From positions 1-34,258 of the IMG/VR virus record IMGVR_UViG_3300033143_002059: 34,258 nt of DNA; one strand, given 5' to 3'. The translations under genes were made by a program, and so were the position numbers. How positions within the stretch are numbered: the first letter of the stretch is position 1; every line of letters begins with the position of its first letter. Shown piece after piece: positions 1 to 7,338 of the stretch. Below the pieces are notes generated by a model, which made no database searches, was not told where the DNA came from, and worked only from the letters and a program-made list of their open reading frames with translations. This DNA comes from a virus.

Positions 1-2
1 TC

Positions 3-137
3 TGGACGAAGTGGTTGCTGGTTGAGTCGGACCCGTACACCGCAGAGGACGGCAAAGAAGTGCTCAACTACCAACCGCAATTCTCGCAGGCTGGCGCAAG
101 CGTCTTTGCGCTCATGGAATTGGATAGCGACGACTAA
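3..137 (+). CDS. C-terminal fragment of an unknown protein (5' end outside the window)
   Basis: The frame starting at base 3 is open from the window edge to a TAA at 135-137 and encodes about 44 residues, including KWLLVESDPYTAEDGK and the acidic end FALMELDSDD. The other two frames either close at once or give a low-complexity Arg/Ser/Thr-rich product. The acidic C-terminus is seen in many phage DNA-metabolism proteins, but I do not recognise the family. About 200 bases (138-336) follow with no convincing gene, terminator or promoter before the next start codon, so this gene probably ends a transcription unit or a gene block. Confidence 0.5.
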   Translation, partial: WTKWLLVESDPYTAEDGKEVLNYQPQFSQAGASVFALMELDSDD

Positions 138-336
138 ACAATCCCCGCTCAGGGCGGCGGGCGAGCCGGCACAAACGCTCTCATGGCGTGTCGCCCGGTA
201 TGTCTCGCGGAAGCGGAGCCGAAAGGGCTTTGACAAGCGCCTGCCCTAAGGTGTCAGCGACATTGCAGCGGCTTCAGAAGCGCCCAACGCACTCGCCTCA
301 GCCCGCCGTCCTGAGATTTTTGATAGGAGTTTTAAT

Positions 337-552
337 ATGAACGCAGCTACACGAACTGACGAAATGCACGTCGGACGCCTAACAGGTTTTCGCTGTAATC
401 ATTGTGGGGCGTGTATTTATATCAATCTGGCGGGTTTGCATTGGTGCCCTGGTTGCGGGGCAGAACCAAGTGATGCGAAAAAGAATCTTTTCCAGCTAGA
501 CGATTTAGTTTTTCTTCCTATTCCTGAAAAAATGGAGGAACAGAACGCATGA
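337..552 (+). CDS. Small zinc-ribbon protein
   Basis: The 71-residue product carries two CxxC pairs, CNHCGAC near residue 20 and CPGCGAE near residue 38, the classic treble-clef or zinc-ribbon spacing. These four cysteines probably bind one zinc ion. AGGAG at 325-329 lies 7 bases before the ATG and supports this start. The stop overlaps the next start as ATGA (549-552), so the gene is translationally coupled to 549-764. Phage zinc ribbons of this size are usually of unknown function, often nucleic-acid binding; no precise role can be given. Confidence 0.75.
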   Translation: MNAATRTDEMHVGRLTGFRCNHCGACIYINLAGLHWCPGCGAEPSDAKKNLFQLDDLVFLPIPEKMEEQNA

Positions 553-764
553 CCACCCGAACGCTTAACGACATCCTGCTGGAAGTGCAGACGATTCAGC
601 TAATTGACCTCACGGTCAAAGACGCCGACGCCGCACGAAAGGAACTGCTGAATCTGTGGCAGGAAACGGTAGATCTCACGAACCGCCAGCATGGACGCCA
701 GTGGCAGCGCATTTCAAATTTGGAGGACAAGCTGACGGCTATCAGAGAGGTGTTGGACGCATGA
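549..764 (+). CDS. Small charged, probably helical protein
   Basis: The 71-residue protein is rich in Leu, Asp, Glu and Arg with heptad-like spacing (LLEVQTIQLIDL, then LEDKLTAIREVLDA), suggesting one or two helices or a short coiled coil. A GGAGGA motif at 534-539 precedes the ATG at 549. It overlaps both neighbours by four-base ATGA junctions, which strongly supports it as a real gene in the same operon as the zinc ribbon and the RusA-like gene. No family is recognised. Confidence 0.7.
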   Translation: MTTRTLNDILLEVQTIQLIDLTVKDADAARKELLNLWQETVDLTNRQHGRQWQRISNLEDKLTAIREVLDA

Positions 765-1114
765 AGATCATTATCGAAAACGAGCGGATGCCATCTTGGA
801 ACGGTGATTACGCTGGCAGGCATTGGAGCGCCCGCAATGCCATCGCCGCAGAAAAGCATCTGCTGGTAAGGTCGCAGATTGACCCGGACATCCAGCCGTT
901 TGACAAGCCAGTCGCAATCACAATGATCGCCACCTACAAAGATCATCCCGTGGATTCGTGCAATATGATGGCTAAGCTATACACGGACGGGCTAATCGGC
1001 TGGGCTATTCATGACGACGATCTGCGCTATGTAGTCAAAATAACCACAATCCCGCGCCTGGGCGATATGAACCAGGTGGAGATTATCATTGAAGAAGTGG
1101 AGGAATTATCCTAA
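761..1114 (+). CDS. RusA-like Holliday junction resolvase (divergent)
   Basis: The 117-residue product has the size and layout of RusA-family endonucleases: an N-terminal strand, a loop with HWSARNA, then HPVDSCNMMAKLYTDGLIG and DDDLRYV, followed by a beta-rich C-terminus. In E. coli RusA the active site is D70, D72, K76 and D91. Here D65, N68 and D85/D86 align with D70, N73 and D91, but the D72 position is Cys67 and the lysine is displaced by one (K72). The family resolves branched DNA before packaging. I chose the ATG at 761 because it makes an ATGA overlap with the previous stop; a longer upstream reading lies inside the preceding gene. Confidence 0.75.
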   Translation: MKIIIENERMPSWNGDYAGRHWSARNAIAAEKHLLVRSQIDPDIQPFDKPVAITMIATYKDHPVDSCNMMAKLYTDGLIGWAIHDDDLRYVVKITTIPRLGDMNQVEIIIEEVEELS

Positions 1115-1254
1115 TGTTACTATTCATTCTCGGCTTGCTCATCGGTATCCTGGCGACGTTCCTGTTTCACGTCTACGCATCGAAGCGACTGCGGCGTCTA
1201 TACATGGAAGCGCAAGGGCTGAATCAGGTGTTTTATGAGGCGGGCGGGGAATGA
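1114..1254 (+). CDS. One-helix membrane protein, 46 residues
   Basis: The ATG at 1114 overlaps the preceding TAA (TAATG), and GGAGGA at 1098-1103 gives a Shine-Dalgarno site. The product begins MLLFILGLLIGILATFLFHV, a clear transmembrane helix, followed by a positively charged stretch (ASKRLRRLY) and a soluble tail ending EAGGE. The positive-inside rule suggests that the C-terminus is cytoplasmic. Phages encode many such small membrane proteins (holin-like, superinfection exclusion or unknown). There is no endolysin next to it, so a holin role is not supported. Confidence 0.65.
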   Translation: MLLFILGLLIGILATFLFHVYASKRLRRLYMEAQGLNQVFYEAGGE

Positions 1255-1264
1255 TAAACCTGAC

Positions 1265-1293
1265 TTGACACAGCACTGACGTTTTGACATAAT
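1265..1293 (+). promoter_or_regulatory. Sigma-70-type promoter for the sigma-factor operon
   Basis: A perfect TTGACA (1265-1270) is followed by a 17-base spacer and CATAAT (1288-1293), one base from TATAAT. Transcription would start near 1300, giving a leader of about 24 bases before the sigma-factor ATG at 1324. A second TTGACA at 1284-1289 overlaps the -10 region but has no well-placed -10 box. This is the best host-type promoter in the window and lies in one of its few gaps. Confidence 0.7.
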
Positions 1294-1323
1294 AAACGTG
1301 GAGAGTAACTACTATCGCTATTT

Positions 1324-1905
1324 ATGAGCGCCGACGTCGACGAATTATATCAGCTTTACTACGCCACCGAACTGCGCTGGTTGCAGTCCCGTGTCAAATG
1401 CCCATCTGACGCAGAGGACATCCTTGCTGACGCCTTCGTCAAAATATGCGCTTACCGCCAGAAATACCCGGACAGAATGATCAACTACCCCCGCACCTGG
1501 CTGCGCACCATCATCGCCAATTGCTTGACAGACCACTACCGCTACTGGTCACGACGCCCCGTTATCAGCGACATGGATATCGACTTCGACCTTGACGACC
1601 TGCCCGATTGCAACGGCGATTTGATTGAGCAGAATTTTGATGATGACTGGCTGGCACAACAGGACTTAATCGAGCGCTTGCGGGCCGTCGTTGAACACGC
1701 TGATCTACCAGAGAGAGAACAATATCTGCTGTCCCTGCGTCTATCTGGATACAGGTATCAAGATATCGCCGATCTACTCAACCTCACTTCCGCATCATCC
1801 GCCCGTGGCATTTTCTTTCGGGCGAAACGCCGCCTGAATAACCTCGTGCAGTCTACCACCATCCCCGACAGCGGCTATCATGCCGACTGCGTGACACTAT
1901 CATGA
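1324..1905 (+). CDS. ECF-like RNA polymerase sigma factor
   Basis: The 193-residue protein has the two-domain plan of ECF sigma factors. Region 2 spans roughly residues 5-75 (ELYQLYYATELRW, then DAEDILADAFVKI and the basic TDHYRYWSRR). An acidic linker follows (DMDIDFDLDDLPD). Region 4 lies at about residues 128-175 (LPEREQYLLSLRLSGYRYQDIADLL, a helix-turn-helix, ending FFRAKRRL). It would direct RNA polymerase to phage promoters. It sits behind a sigma-70-type promoter and upstream of the packaging operon, as expected for a middle-to-late switch. The nearest GGAGAG (1300-1305) is rather far from the ATG, so initiation may be weak or nearly leaderless. Confidence 0.85.
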   Translation: MSADVDELYQLYYATELRWLQSRVKCPSDAEDILADAFVKICAYRQKYPDRMINYPRTWLRTIIANCLTDHYRYWSRRPVISDMDIDFDLDDLPDCNGDLIEQNFDDDWLAQQDLIERLRAVVEHADLPEREQYLLSLRLSGYRYQDIADLLNLTSASSARGIFFRAKRRLNNLVQSTTIPDSGYHADCVTLS

Positions 1906-2078
1906 CAACATCGGACACAATCACAATCACCGCTGACCCCGCCACCTGGAGCAAGGCGCTCTGGGCTGTGCGGATGCAAGCGGCCAAACTGCCACTGGAT
2001 AGCGGAGCCGTTGACGTGGTGGCGGCGTTGGATGATATGATGTCTTGGGCGAAGAGCTTGCCGGGACGGGCGGAATGA
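1902..2078 (+). CDS. Small hypothetical protein, 58 residues
   Basis: The ATG at 1902 forms an ATGA overlap with the sigma-factor stop, and its own stop (2076-2078) overlaps the ATG of the ParB-like gene in the same way. The product begins MTTSDTITITADPATW and ends MMSWAKSLPGRAE; the middle (KALWAVRMQAAKL) looks helical. The chain of overlaps is the main support. No family is recognised; a sigma-factor partner is possible only by position. Confidence 0.55.
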   Translation: MTTSDTITITADPATWSKALWAVRMQAAKLPLDSGAVDVVAALDDMMSWAKSLPGRAE

Positions 2079-2650
2079 GCGACGACAGAATTGAGATAAA
2101 ATACATGCCGGTTACTGATGCCGTGCTATGGGACAGGAACCCGAAGCAGCACGACATCGGCGCGCTGGTGGAAAGCATCAAGCGTCACGGCTTCGTAGAC
2201 CCGCCGAAACTAGACGCCACGCTTGGCGCTTTTGTGTATGGCAACGGACGCACAACGGCGCTTGCTTTGATGATGCAAGAGGGCGGCGACCCGCCACGGG
2301 GCATAGGACTGGACAAAGACGGCGCTTGGCTGATGCCGGTGAAGGTTGGTGTCGATGCTGATAGCGTGGCGGCTGCTGAATCGCTGGCCGTCGACCACAA
2401 TAATCTCACGTTGTCGGGCTCTGATTTCATGCCATGGGACGTTGCTCGTTTATGGGACGGCGACGCTTACATTGACCTTCTGCAATCGCTGGCAGAGGAT
2501 GACGAGCTACCGGTCACGGTTGACGGCGATGATCTGGACGCGCTGTTGCGGGAGCTGGAAGCGCCAGAGTTCAAAGAATACGATGAATCAATAGCAGATG
2601 ACGTGGAGTTCATCGAGTGCCCATCATGCGGTCATTCCTTCCCAAAGTAG
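2075..2650 (+). CDS. ParB-like nuclease-fold protein with C-terminal zinc ribbon
   Basis: The 191-residue protein starts MSDDRIEIKYMPV and shows the ParB/sulfiredoxin-fold layout: WDRNPKQHDIGALVESIKRHGFVDPPKLD, followed by the GNGRTTALAL box corresponding to the ParB GxxR motif. The middle is acidic, and the C-terminus has a CPSCGHSF zinc-ribbon half. I prefer the ATG at 2075 (ATGA overlap) to an upstream start at 2045. Phages often place such proteins next to DNA methyltransferases, where they are thought to bind or process DNA. The next gene starts inside this one. Whether it is a nuclease, an NTPase or only a DNA-binding protein cannot be told here. Confidence 0.75.
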   Translation: MSDDRIEIKYMPVTDAVLWDRNPKQHDIGALVESIKRHGFVDPPKLDATLGAFVYGNGRTTALALMMQEGGDPPRGIGLDKDGAWLMPVKVGVDADSVAAAESLAVDHNNLTLSGSDFMPWDVARLWDGDAYIDLLQSLAEDDELPVTVDGDDLDALLRELEAPEFKEYDESIADDVEFIECPSCGHSFPK

Positions 2651-3723
2651 ACGACTATCCCGCTCTGTTGGATGAGATGTGGCAATTGCACCTCGCGCCA
2701 CGGGCTGACGATGCGCCCACTGTTATCAGCACGTTTGCGGGTGGTGGCGGTTCATCGCTTGGCTATTCGATGGCTGGCTTCCGTGAGTTGCTTGCAGTCG
2801 AGTGGGATGACAACGCCGTGCAGACATTCAAGCTAAACTTTCCAGACGTGCCGGTCTATCATGGCGACATTGCAAAGCTGAGCGTGGCTGAATGCTTGCG
2901 CTTGGCAGACGTGAAAGCTGGCGAGCTTGATATCTTAGACGGCTCACCGCCATGCCAAGGGTTTTCGACTGCTGGCAAACGTGTAATGGATGATTCTCGC
3001 AATCAGCTTTTTCGTGAGTTCGTGCGCTTGCTGCGAGGTCTGAGGCCAAAGGTATTTGTAATGGAGAACGTTAGTGGCATGGTGAAAGGCAAGATGAAGC
3101 TGGTATTTGCCGACATCCTGCGAGAGTTAAAGGCAAGCGGTTATCAAGTATCGGCAAGGCTGCTGAATGCTATGTATTTTCGAGTCCCGCAATCTCGACA
3201 GCGTGTTATCTTCATCGGCGTTCGTGATGATTTGGGGATTGCGCCGACGCATCCGGGGGCGGAGTGTGGGAATATCACTGTGAGAAACGCAATTATGTGC
3301 AAGAATCATCCTATTCATCATGGCGTTTTAGCACCAAAGTTAAATGGAAAATTTGGTGACTTATCAAAACAATTAAAACCAGGGCAATCTATATCTGATT
3401 TGACAGGCAGTTATGGACACGGAAACCAGAGACTATCAGCAAGTGAGACCAGTCCAACATTAGTGAAGACGGCATGTTTTGGCGCACCGAAAATGATACA
3501 TCCTAAAGAGGACAGAGGATTGTCAATTGGGGAGGCTAAACAATTGAGTGCATTCCCAACCAAGTTTGATTTGATTGGAAATTATACTCAACAATGGGAA
3601 CGCATCGGCAACAGCGTCCCGCCTCTTTTCATGGAGGCAATCGCCCGGCATATCAGAACGTACATTCTCGACATGATACCAGACAATACCCCGCACCTCA
3701 TCCCGGAGCCGTCCGATGGCTAG
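2626..3723 (+). CDS. DNA (cytosine-5-)methyltransferase
   Basis: The roughly 365-residue protein carries the ordered C5-methyltransferase motifs: motif I (TFAGGGGSSLGYSMAGF), motif IV with the catalytic cysteine (GSPPCQGFS), motif VI (ENV), motif VIII (QSRQRVIFIG) and a C-terminal IGNSVPP (motif X). It methylates cytosines in DNA, probably to protect phage DNA from host restriction; no restriction enzyme is adjacent. The start may be ATG 2626 or GTG 2617, both overlapping the ParB-like gene. In my base counts, 3301-3420 and 3541-3600 (target recognition region) are about 35% GC against about 65% at 2701-2760, suggesting that the specificity domain was exchanged separately. Confidence 0.92.
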   Translation: MRSFLPKVDDYPALLDEMWQLHLAPRADDAPTVISTFAGGGGSSLGYSMAGFRELLAVEWDDNAVQTFKLNFPDVPVYHGDIAKLSVAECLRLADVKAGELDILDGSPPCQGFSTAGKRVMDDSRNQLFREFVRLLRGLRPKVFVMENVSGMVKGKMKLVFADILRELKASGYQVSARLLNAMYFRVPQSRQRVIFIGVRDDLGIAPTHPGAECGNITVRNAIMCKNHPIHHGVLAPKLNGKFGDLSKQLKPGQSISDLTGSYGHGNQRLSASETSPTLVKTACFGAPKMIHPKEDRGLSIGEAKQLSAFPTKFDLIGNYTQQWERIGNSVPPLFMEAIARHIRTYILDMIPDNTPHLIPEPSDG

Positions 3724-3756
3724 ACACGAGAATAATCAACGCATACGGCGGCAAAA

Positions 3757-4212
3757 ATGAGTCAGCCGGAAAGCAAAACCAGTCAGCGACGCATGACGGC
3801 AAAAGAGCGCGAGTACAAAGCGCTTGAGTTGCGTAAGGCTGGTGCGGGCTATCAGGTGATAGGCGACCAGTTGGGTATGACAGCTTCCGGCGCTTACCGT
3901 GCTGTCATGCGCTCACTGAAGAAATTAAACGAGAAGATCAGCGAAGAAGCGCTTGAAGTGCGACGCCTTGAATTGGAACGCCTGGACGCCATGTTGATTG
4001 CGCTCTGGCCACAAGCGCGCAAGGGGAATCAGGGCGCTGTGGACCGTGTGCTGCGCATCATGGATCGGCGGGCGAAGTTCCTGGGGCTGGATGCACCAAC
4101 AAAACAGGAACACCATGTCACGGTGACAGAATCCGACCTTGATAAATTATCCGATGCACAGATTGACCGCTTGATAGGTGGCGAAAGTTATGCTAGCGTC
4201 ACTGGAACCTGA
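3757..4212 (+). CDS. terS: Probable small terminase subunit (helix-turn-helix)
   Basis: The 151-residue protein has an N-terminal helix-turn-helix (EYKALELRKAGAGYQVIGDQLGMTASGAYRAVMRSL, roughly residues 24-58), a long charged helix (EEALEVRRLELERLDAMLIALW), and a C-terminal tail. This matches small terminase subunits, which bind the packaging site and hand DNA to the large subunit. It directly precedes the large terminase gene and overlaps it by 23 bases. A tiny open frame at 3716-3760 ends in an ATGA overlap with this start but encodes only 14 residues. The assignment rests mainly on domain layout and position. Confidence 0.7.
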   Translation: MSQPESKTSQRRMTAKEREYKALELRKAGAGYQVIGDQLGMTASGAYRAVMRSLKKLNEKISEEALEVRRLELERLDAMLIALWPQARKGNQGAVDRVLRIMDRRAKFLGLDAPTKQEHHVTVTESDLDKLSDAQIDRLIGGESYASVTGT

Positions 4213-5817
4213 GGCGCTGCTAGCATACAAGTCGAAGCGGATTCGTAAGCGACTAACGAAAAAAGAGATTGTCGCCCTCCTCCCCTGGACGCAACGACAT
4301 CGCGCATACCTGAATCCAAACACAGCCTTCGACCTCGACCATCACCGCTATCTGAGAGGCATCTACGAGGACGGCAACCAGGAACGGGTGATCATGAAAT
4401 CGGGACAGGGCGGGGCGTCTGAATATTGCATATCATACGCCCTGCACGCTTGCGACCAGCGGGAAATGGATGTGCTCTACCTGCTGCCCACTATCGGCGA
4501 TATATCCGATTTCTCGCAGATGCGTATCAATCCGGCGCTGGCGGCCAGCGATTATCTAGCCGATATCGTGCAGAACGTGGACCGGGTGCGACTGAAACAG
4601 ATACGCAACCAGCATTTGATTCTACGTGGCGCACAGGTGCATGGCGGCAATACGGCAGGCGAGCGGCGCGGCGTGTCGCAACTCAAAGCGGTTCCCGCCG
4701 ATCTGGTTGTCTACGATGAATTTGACGAAATGCCCTTGGGCACTCGATGCACAAGGAACAGCTATGGGTGAGCACGCCGACATATCCCGGCATGGGAATA
4801 CACAACAAATGGATGCTTAGTGATCAGCGTCTTTGGTTCATCGCCTGCGGCGCCTGCGGCCATCGCCAGCATCTTACCATCGATCACGTCGTCACTGAAT
4901 CCGACGAACTTGAGCGCCCGGTCGCATGGCACGGGCAAGATGAGGGGCGGGCCTGGTGTGCTTGCGGCAAGTGTGGGGCGGAACTGGATCGGTTGGCCGA
5001 TGGCGAGTGGGTGGCCAGTTATCCGGACCGGGACATTGCCGGCTATTCATTCAATAAACTTGCCACGGCGCAAACCGAACCGCTGGCGGTTGTGAAGGCG
5101 CTGCAGACAACGGACGAGAGCAAGCGCCAGGAGGCATTCAATCAGGACTTAGCCCTACCATATCGCCCTCGTGGTGCGGGCATCACTGACGACGTTCTGG
5201 TAGCCTGTCAGCGCCCCTACGCCCACGGGCCAGCGCCCGGCCTGGCTGGCATCGTCATGGGCATGGATGTCGGGCGTGTGCTAAACGTGGTCATTCGCTC
5301 AAAGCCCGATCTGCACACTGGCGAGCGTCGCCAATTGTACGCGGGGGAGGTGATGACATTCGAGGACGCCGGGCAGCTGGTGCGGCAGTACGGCGTGAGC
5401 CTATGCGTGGTCGATGCCTTGCCGGAAACGAGGGAAGCGCGCAAGTTTCAGGAATCGCTACCCGGCGGTATCGTCTGGCTTTGCTATTATCACCAAGGCG
5501 CGCGTGGCAGCAAGCAAGCGGATCCCGCCGTCTGGGATTGGAGCGCGTTCGTGGTTACAGCAGACCGCACGCGCACGCTTGACGAAACCATGAGCCGTTT
5601 TATGGAAGGCAAAAACATATTGCCCGCACACATTGAATCAGTGCAGAATTACGCTGAGCAACTAAAGGCTCCTGTACGCACGCAGCGCAAGCAACCGGAC
5701 GGGACAGACGTAGCGGTTTATGTTGAGGTCTCGGCAGACCATTACGCCCATGCAGAAAACTACAGTACAATTGCCAGTATGCAAGCGGTTGCCGGGGCTG
5801 CTGCTATCATGCGTTAG
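4190..5817 (+). pseudogene. terL: Large terminase subunit, GpA-like, broken by an internal frame shift
   Basis: Two adjacent frames together make one large terminase. The first (4190-4771) contains the unusual Walker A of GpA-type ATPases (MKSGQGGASEY, about residue 65) and Walker B (LVVYDEFDEM). The second (in frame before 4747, ending at 5817) resumes with LGHSMHKEQLWVSTPTYPGMG, has a zinc-binding region (CGACGH and CACGKCG) and a nuclease-like half with MGMDVG and VVDALPETREARKF. About ten residues normally found between Walker B and the STPT strand appear to be missing at 4731-4746, which suggests a small out-of-frame deletion rather than a one-base slip. The enzyme powers DNA packaging and cuts concatemers. 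An assembly error is the alternative. Confidence 0.8.
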
Positions 5818-5851
5818 CGAACGAACGCCCGCCGTCAAGCGTCAAAATCAG
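5817..5851 (+). promoter_or_regulatory. Bipartite intergenic element, copy 1 (possible phage ECF promoter)
   Basis: GCGAACGAACGCC, three variable bases, then CGTCAAGCGTCAAAA. The same 31-base layout recurs at 8201-8231 with only the three middle bases changed. ECF sigma factors typically read a GAAC-containing -35 box and a GTC-containing -10 box. Here GAACGA (5819-5824) and GTCAAA (5841-5846) are separated by 16 bases. The element begins on the last base of the terminase stop codon and lies about 110 bases before the portal start. The promoter role is inferred. Confidence 0.45.
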
Positions 5852-5888
5852 TGACGTGATACTTCACGTTGATCCACTTTCTCCTTCC

Positions 5889-5939
5889 TGAATCGGTCCC
5901 GCGTTTATGCGACTTGGGCAGCATAGCGGGACCGATTCA
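5889..5939 (+). repeat. Long perfect inverted repeat in the terminase-portal gap
   Basis: TGAATCGGTCCCGC (5889-5902) pairs perfectly with GCGGGACCGATTCA (5926-5939). Inside, TATGC (5906-5910) pairs with GCATA (5921-5925), leaving a 10-base loop and a small bulge. No T-run follows on either strand, so it is not a standard intrinsic terminator. It would lie in the 5' leader of the portal transcript, between the bipartite element and the AAGGA ribosome site at 5950-5954. A processing, stability or protein-binding role is possible. Confidence 0.7.
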
Positions 5940-6445
5940 AAGCCCAACTAAGGATTCTATTTCATGGCAGATACAACCAGCCGCCAGCCTCGCACACAGG
6001 CGAACAGGCGCGTGATCAGGAATTGCGGGACTTTGCGAAACTTGAGCCGATTCTAGCGGGCGCTGTGGCTACGATGTCGTCGAAGGCAACGGCGCTGGAT
6101 TGGCAGATTTCAGGCGGACGCACGCGGGTGCGTCAATGCCAGGAAGTGTTGGCAGAGGCCGAAGATGGCGAAGGCTGGAGCTATTGGCTGGATCGCTTGG
6201 TGCAGGATTACGTTGTCACCGATATGGGCGGCGTTAGTGAACTTGGCAGAGATGGCGAGCGGGGACCGGTGACTGGCCTGTACAATCTGGACGCTGCAGC
6301 CCTGCGCTTGACTGGCAACACCGAAGTACCGATCCGCTACTATCCGCGGGTGGGCAACAGTCAAGGCATCCCCCTTGAACCTGACGACTTTTTCCGTGTA
6401 ATCGACATGCCCAGCCCGGAGGAGAATCGTTTCGGCTTGGGATTC

Positions 6446-6473
6446 AGCGCCGTTAGCCGAGCGCCGTTAGCCG
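6446..6473 (+). repeat. 14-bp tandem duplication inside the portal gene
   Basis: AGCGCCGTTAGCCG occurs twice back to back (6446-6459 and 6460-6473). Fourteen is not a multiple of three, so the reading frame changes here. Removing either copy joins the two halves of the portal into one smooth protein sequence. This identifies the exact mutation or assembly artefact. Confidence 0.95.
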
Positions 6474-7314
6474 TGCATACAAGGCGGCCAAAATCCTGCT
6501 GGCATTGTATCAATACGAGGATGAGCAATTGGCAGACCTACCGCCGCAGGGCATCGCCAGCATCACCGGCATGACGATGGATGACGTCAACAAAGCATTC
6601 GACCTGTACGAAGCGAAGCGCTCAAGCCGCGACCAGCTCACATTTAAGGGCGTTCTGTGGCTGGCAGCGCAAGCGAATCCCATGACGCCTATCGGCGTAA
6701 ACCTGACGCCATTCTCCACAATGCCCGACCACTTCGACAAAACGGAGGCGATCCGTATCTATGTTTACACTCTGGCCCTTGATTTCGGGCTGGATGTGCG
6801 GGAACTGTGGCCAGCATCGCAGACCGGCGCAACGATGGCAGAGGCAGAAATTCAGCATCAAAAGGCCAAGGGGAAAGGTTTCGGGCGCATGATGTCGAGT
6901 ATTGAGCGGGTGATCAATTGGGATATCCTGCCCAACGGTCTCGACTTCATCTTCGACCACCAGGACAGCCAGGATGACCTACTCCGCTACCAGGTGCAAC
7001 AACAGGCATTCGAGAACGTGCGCAAGCTGTGGGAGCCGGTCATGGGTGCAGAGGGCATCATCACGACCGAAGAAGCGCGGCGCATGTTGGTCGAGGATGG
7101 CACGTTACCCGACTGGCTCAGCCCCACGTCAGACGTGGTTGTGCATAGCATCGAGGAAAAAGCGATCTCGACACTGGTGGCACGGGCCGGGCTGCAAGCT
7201 GGCGAGGATCTCGTTTCTATCAACAGCGTCGGGGATATCAACACGGTGTGGAGTGGTCGCAAGCAATACACCATGCCGCTGCCACGTCCCGCTTTTGTGT
7301 CTGGCGCCGTCGAT

Positions 7315-7338
7315 GAGGTCGACGCCTCCGACCCTTTC
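7315..7338 (+). promoter_or_regulatory. Predicted -1 ribosomal frameshift site joining portal to MuF
   Basis: The canonical slippery heptamer C CCT TTC (7332-7338) lies in the correct phase of the portal frame, with a TAA three codons later (7348-7350). A -1 slip enters exactly the frame of the MuF domain, which is open from 7317 and has no ATG, GTG or TTG until 7602, deep inside its domain. GAGG (7315-7318) lies 13 bases upstream, where Shine-Dalgarno-like stimulators act in bacteria. A small CGGGT/ACCCG hairpin (7360-7376) lies farther downstream. The chaperone site at 26137-26160 has the same GAGG-N13-CCCTTTC layout. Confidence 0.7.

Noticed and set aside
22-249. Forward open frame of 75 residues at the window start
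   Set aside because: Low-complexity Arg/Ser/Thr product; the frame starting at base 3 is more protein-like and closes at 137.
3716-3760. 14-codon open frame between methyltransferase and small terminase
   Set aside because: It ends in an ATGA overlap, but it is too short and has no supporting ribosome site or recognisable peptide.
4730-4745. Terminase break as a programmed frameshift
   Set aside because: No in-phase slippery heptamer is present, and about ten expected residues are missing from the join, which points to a deletion.
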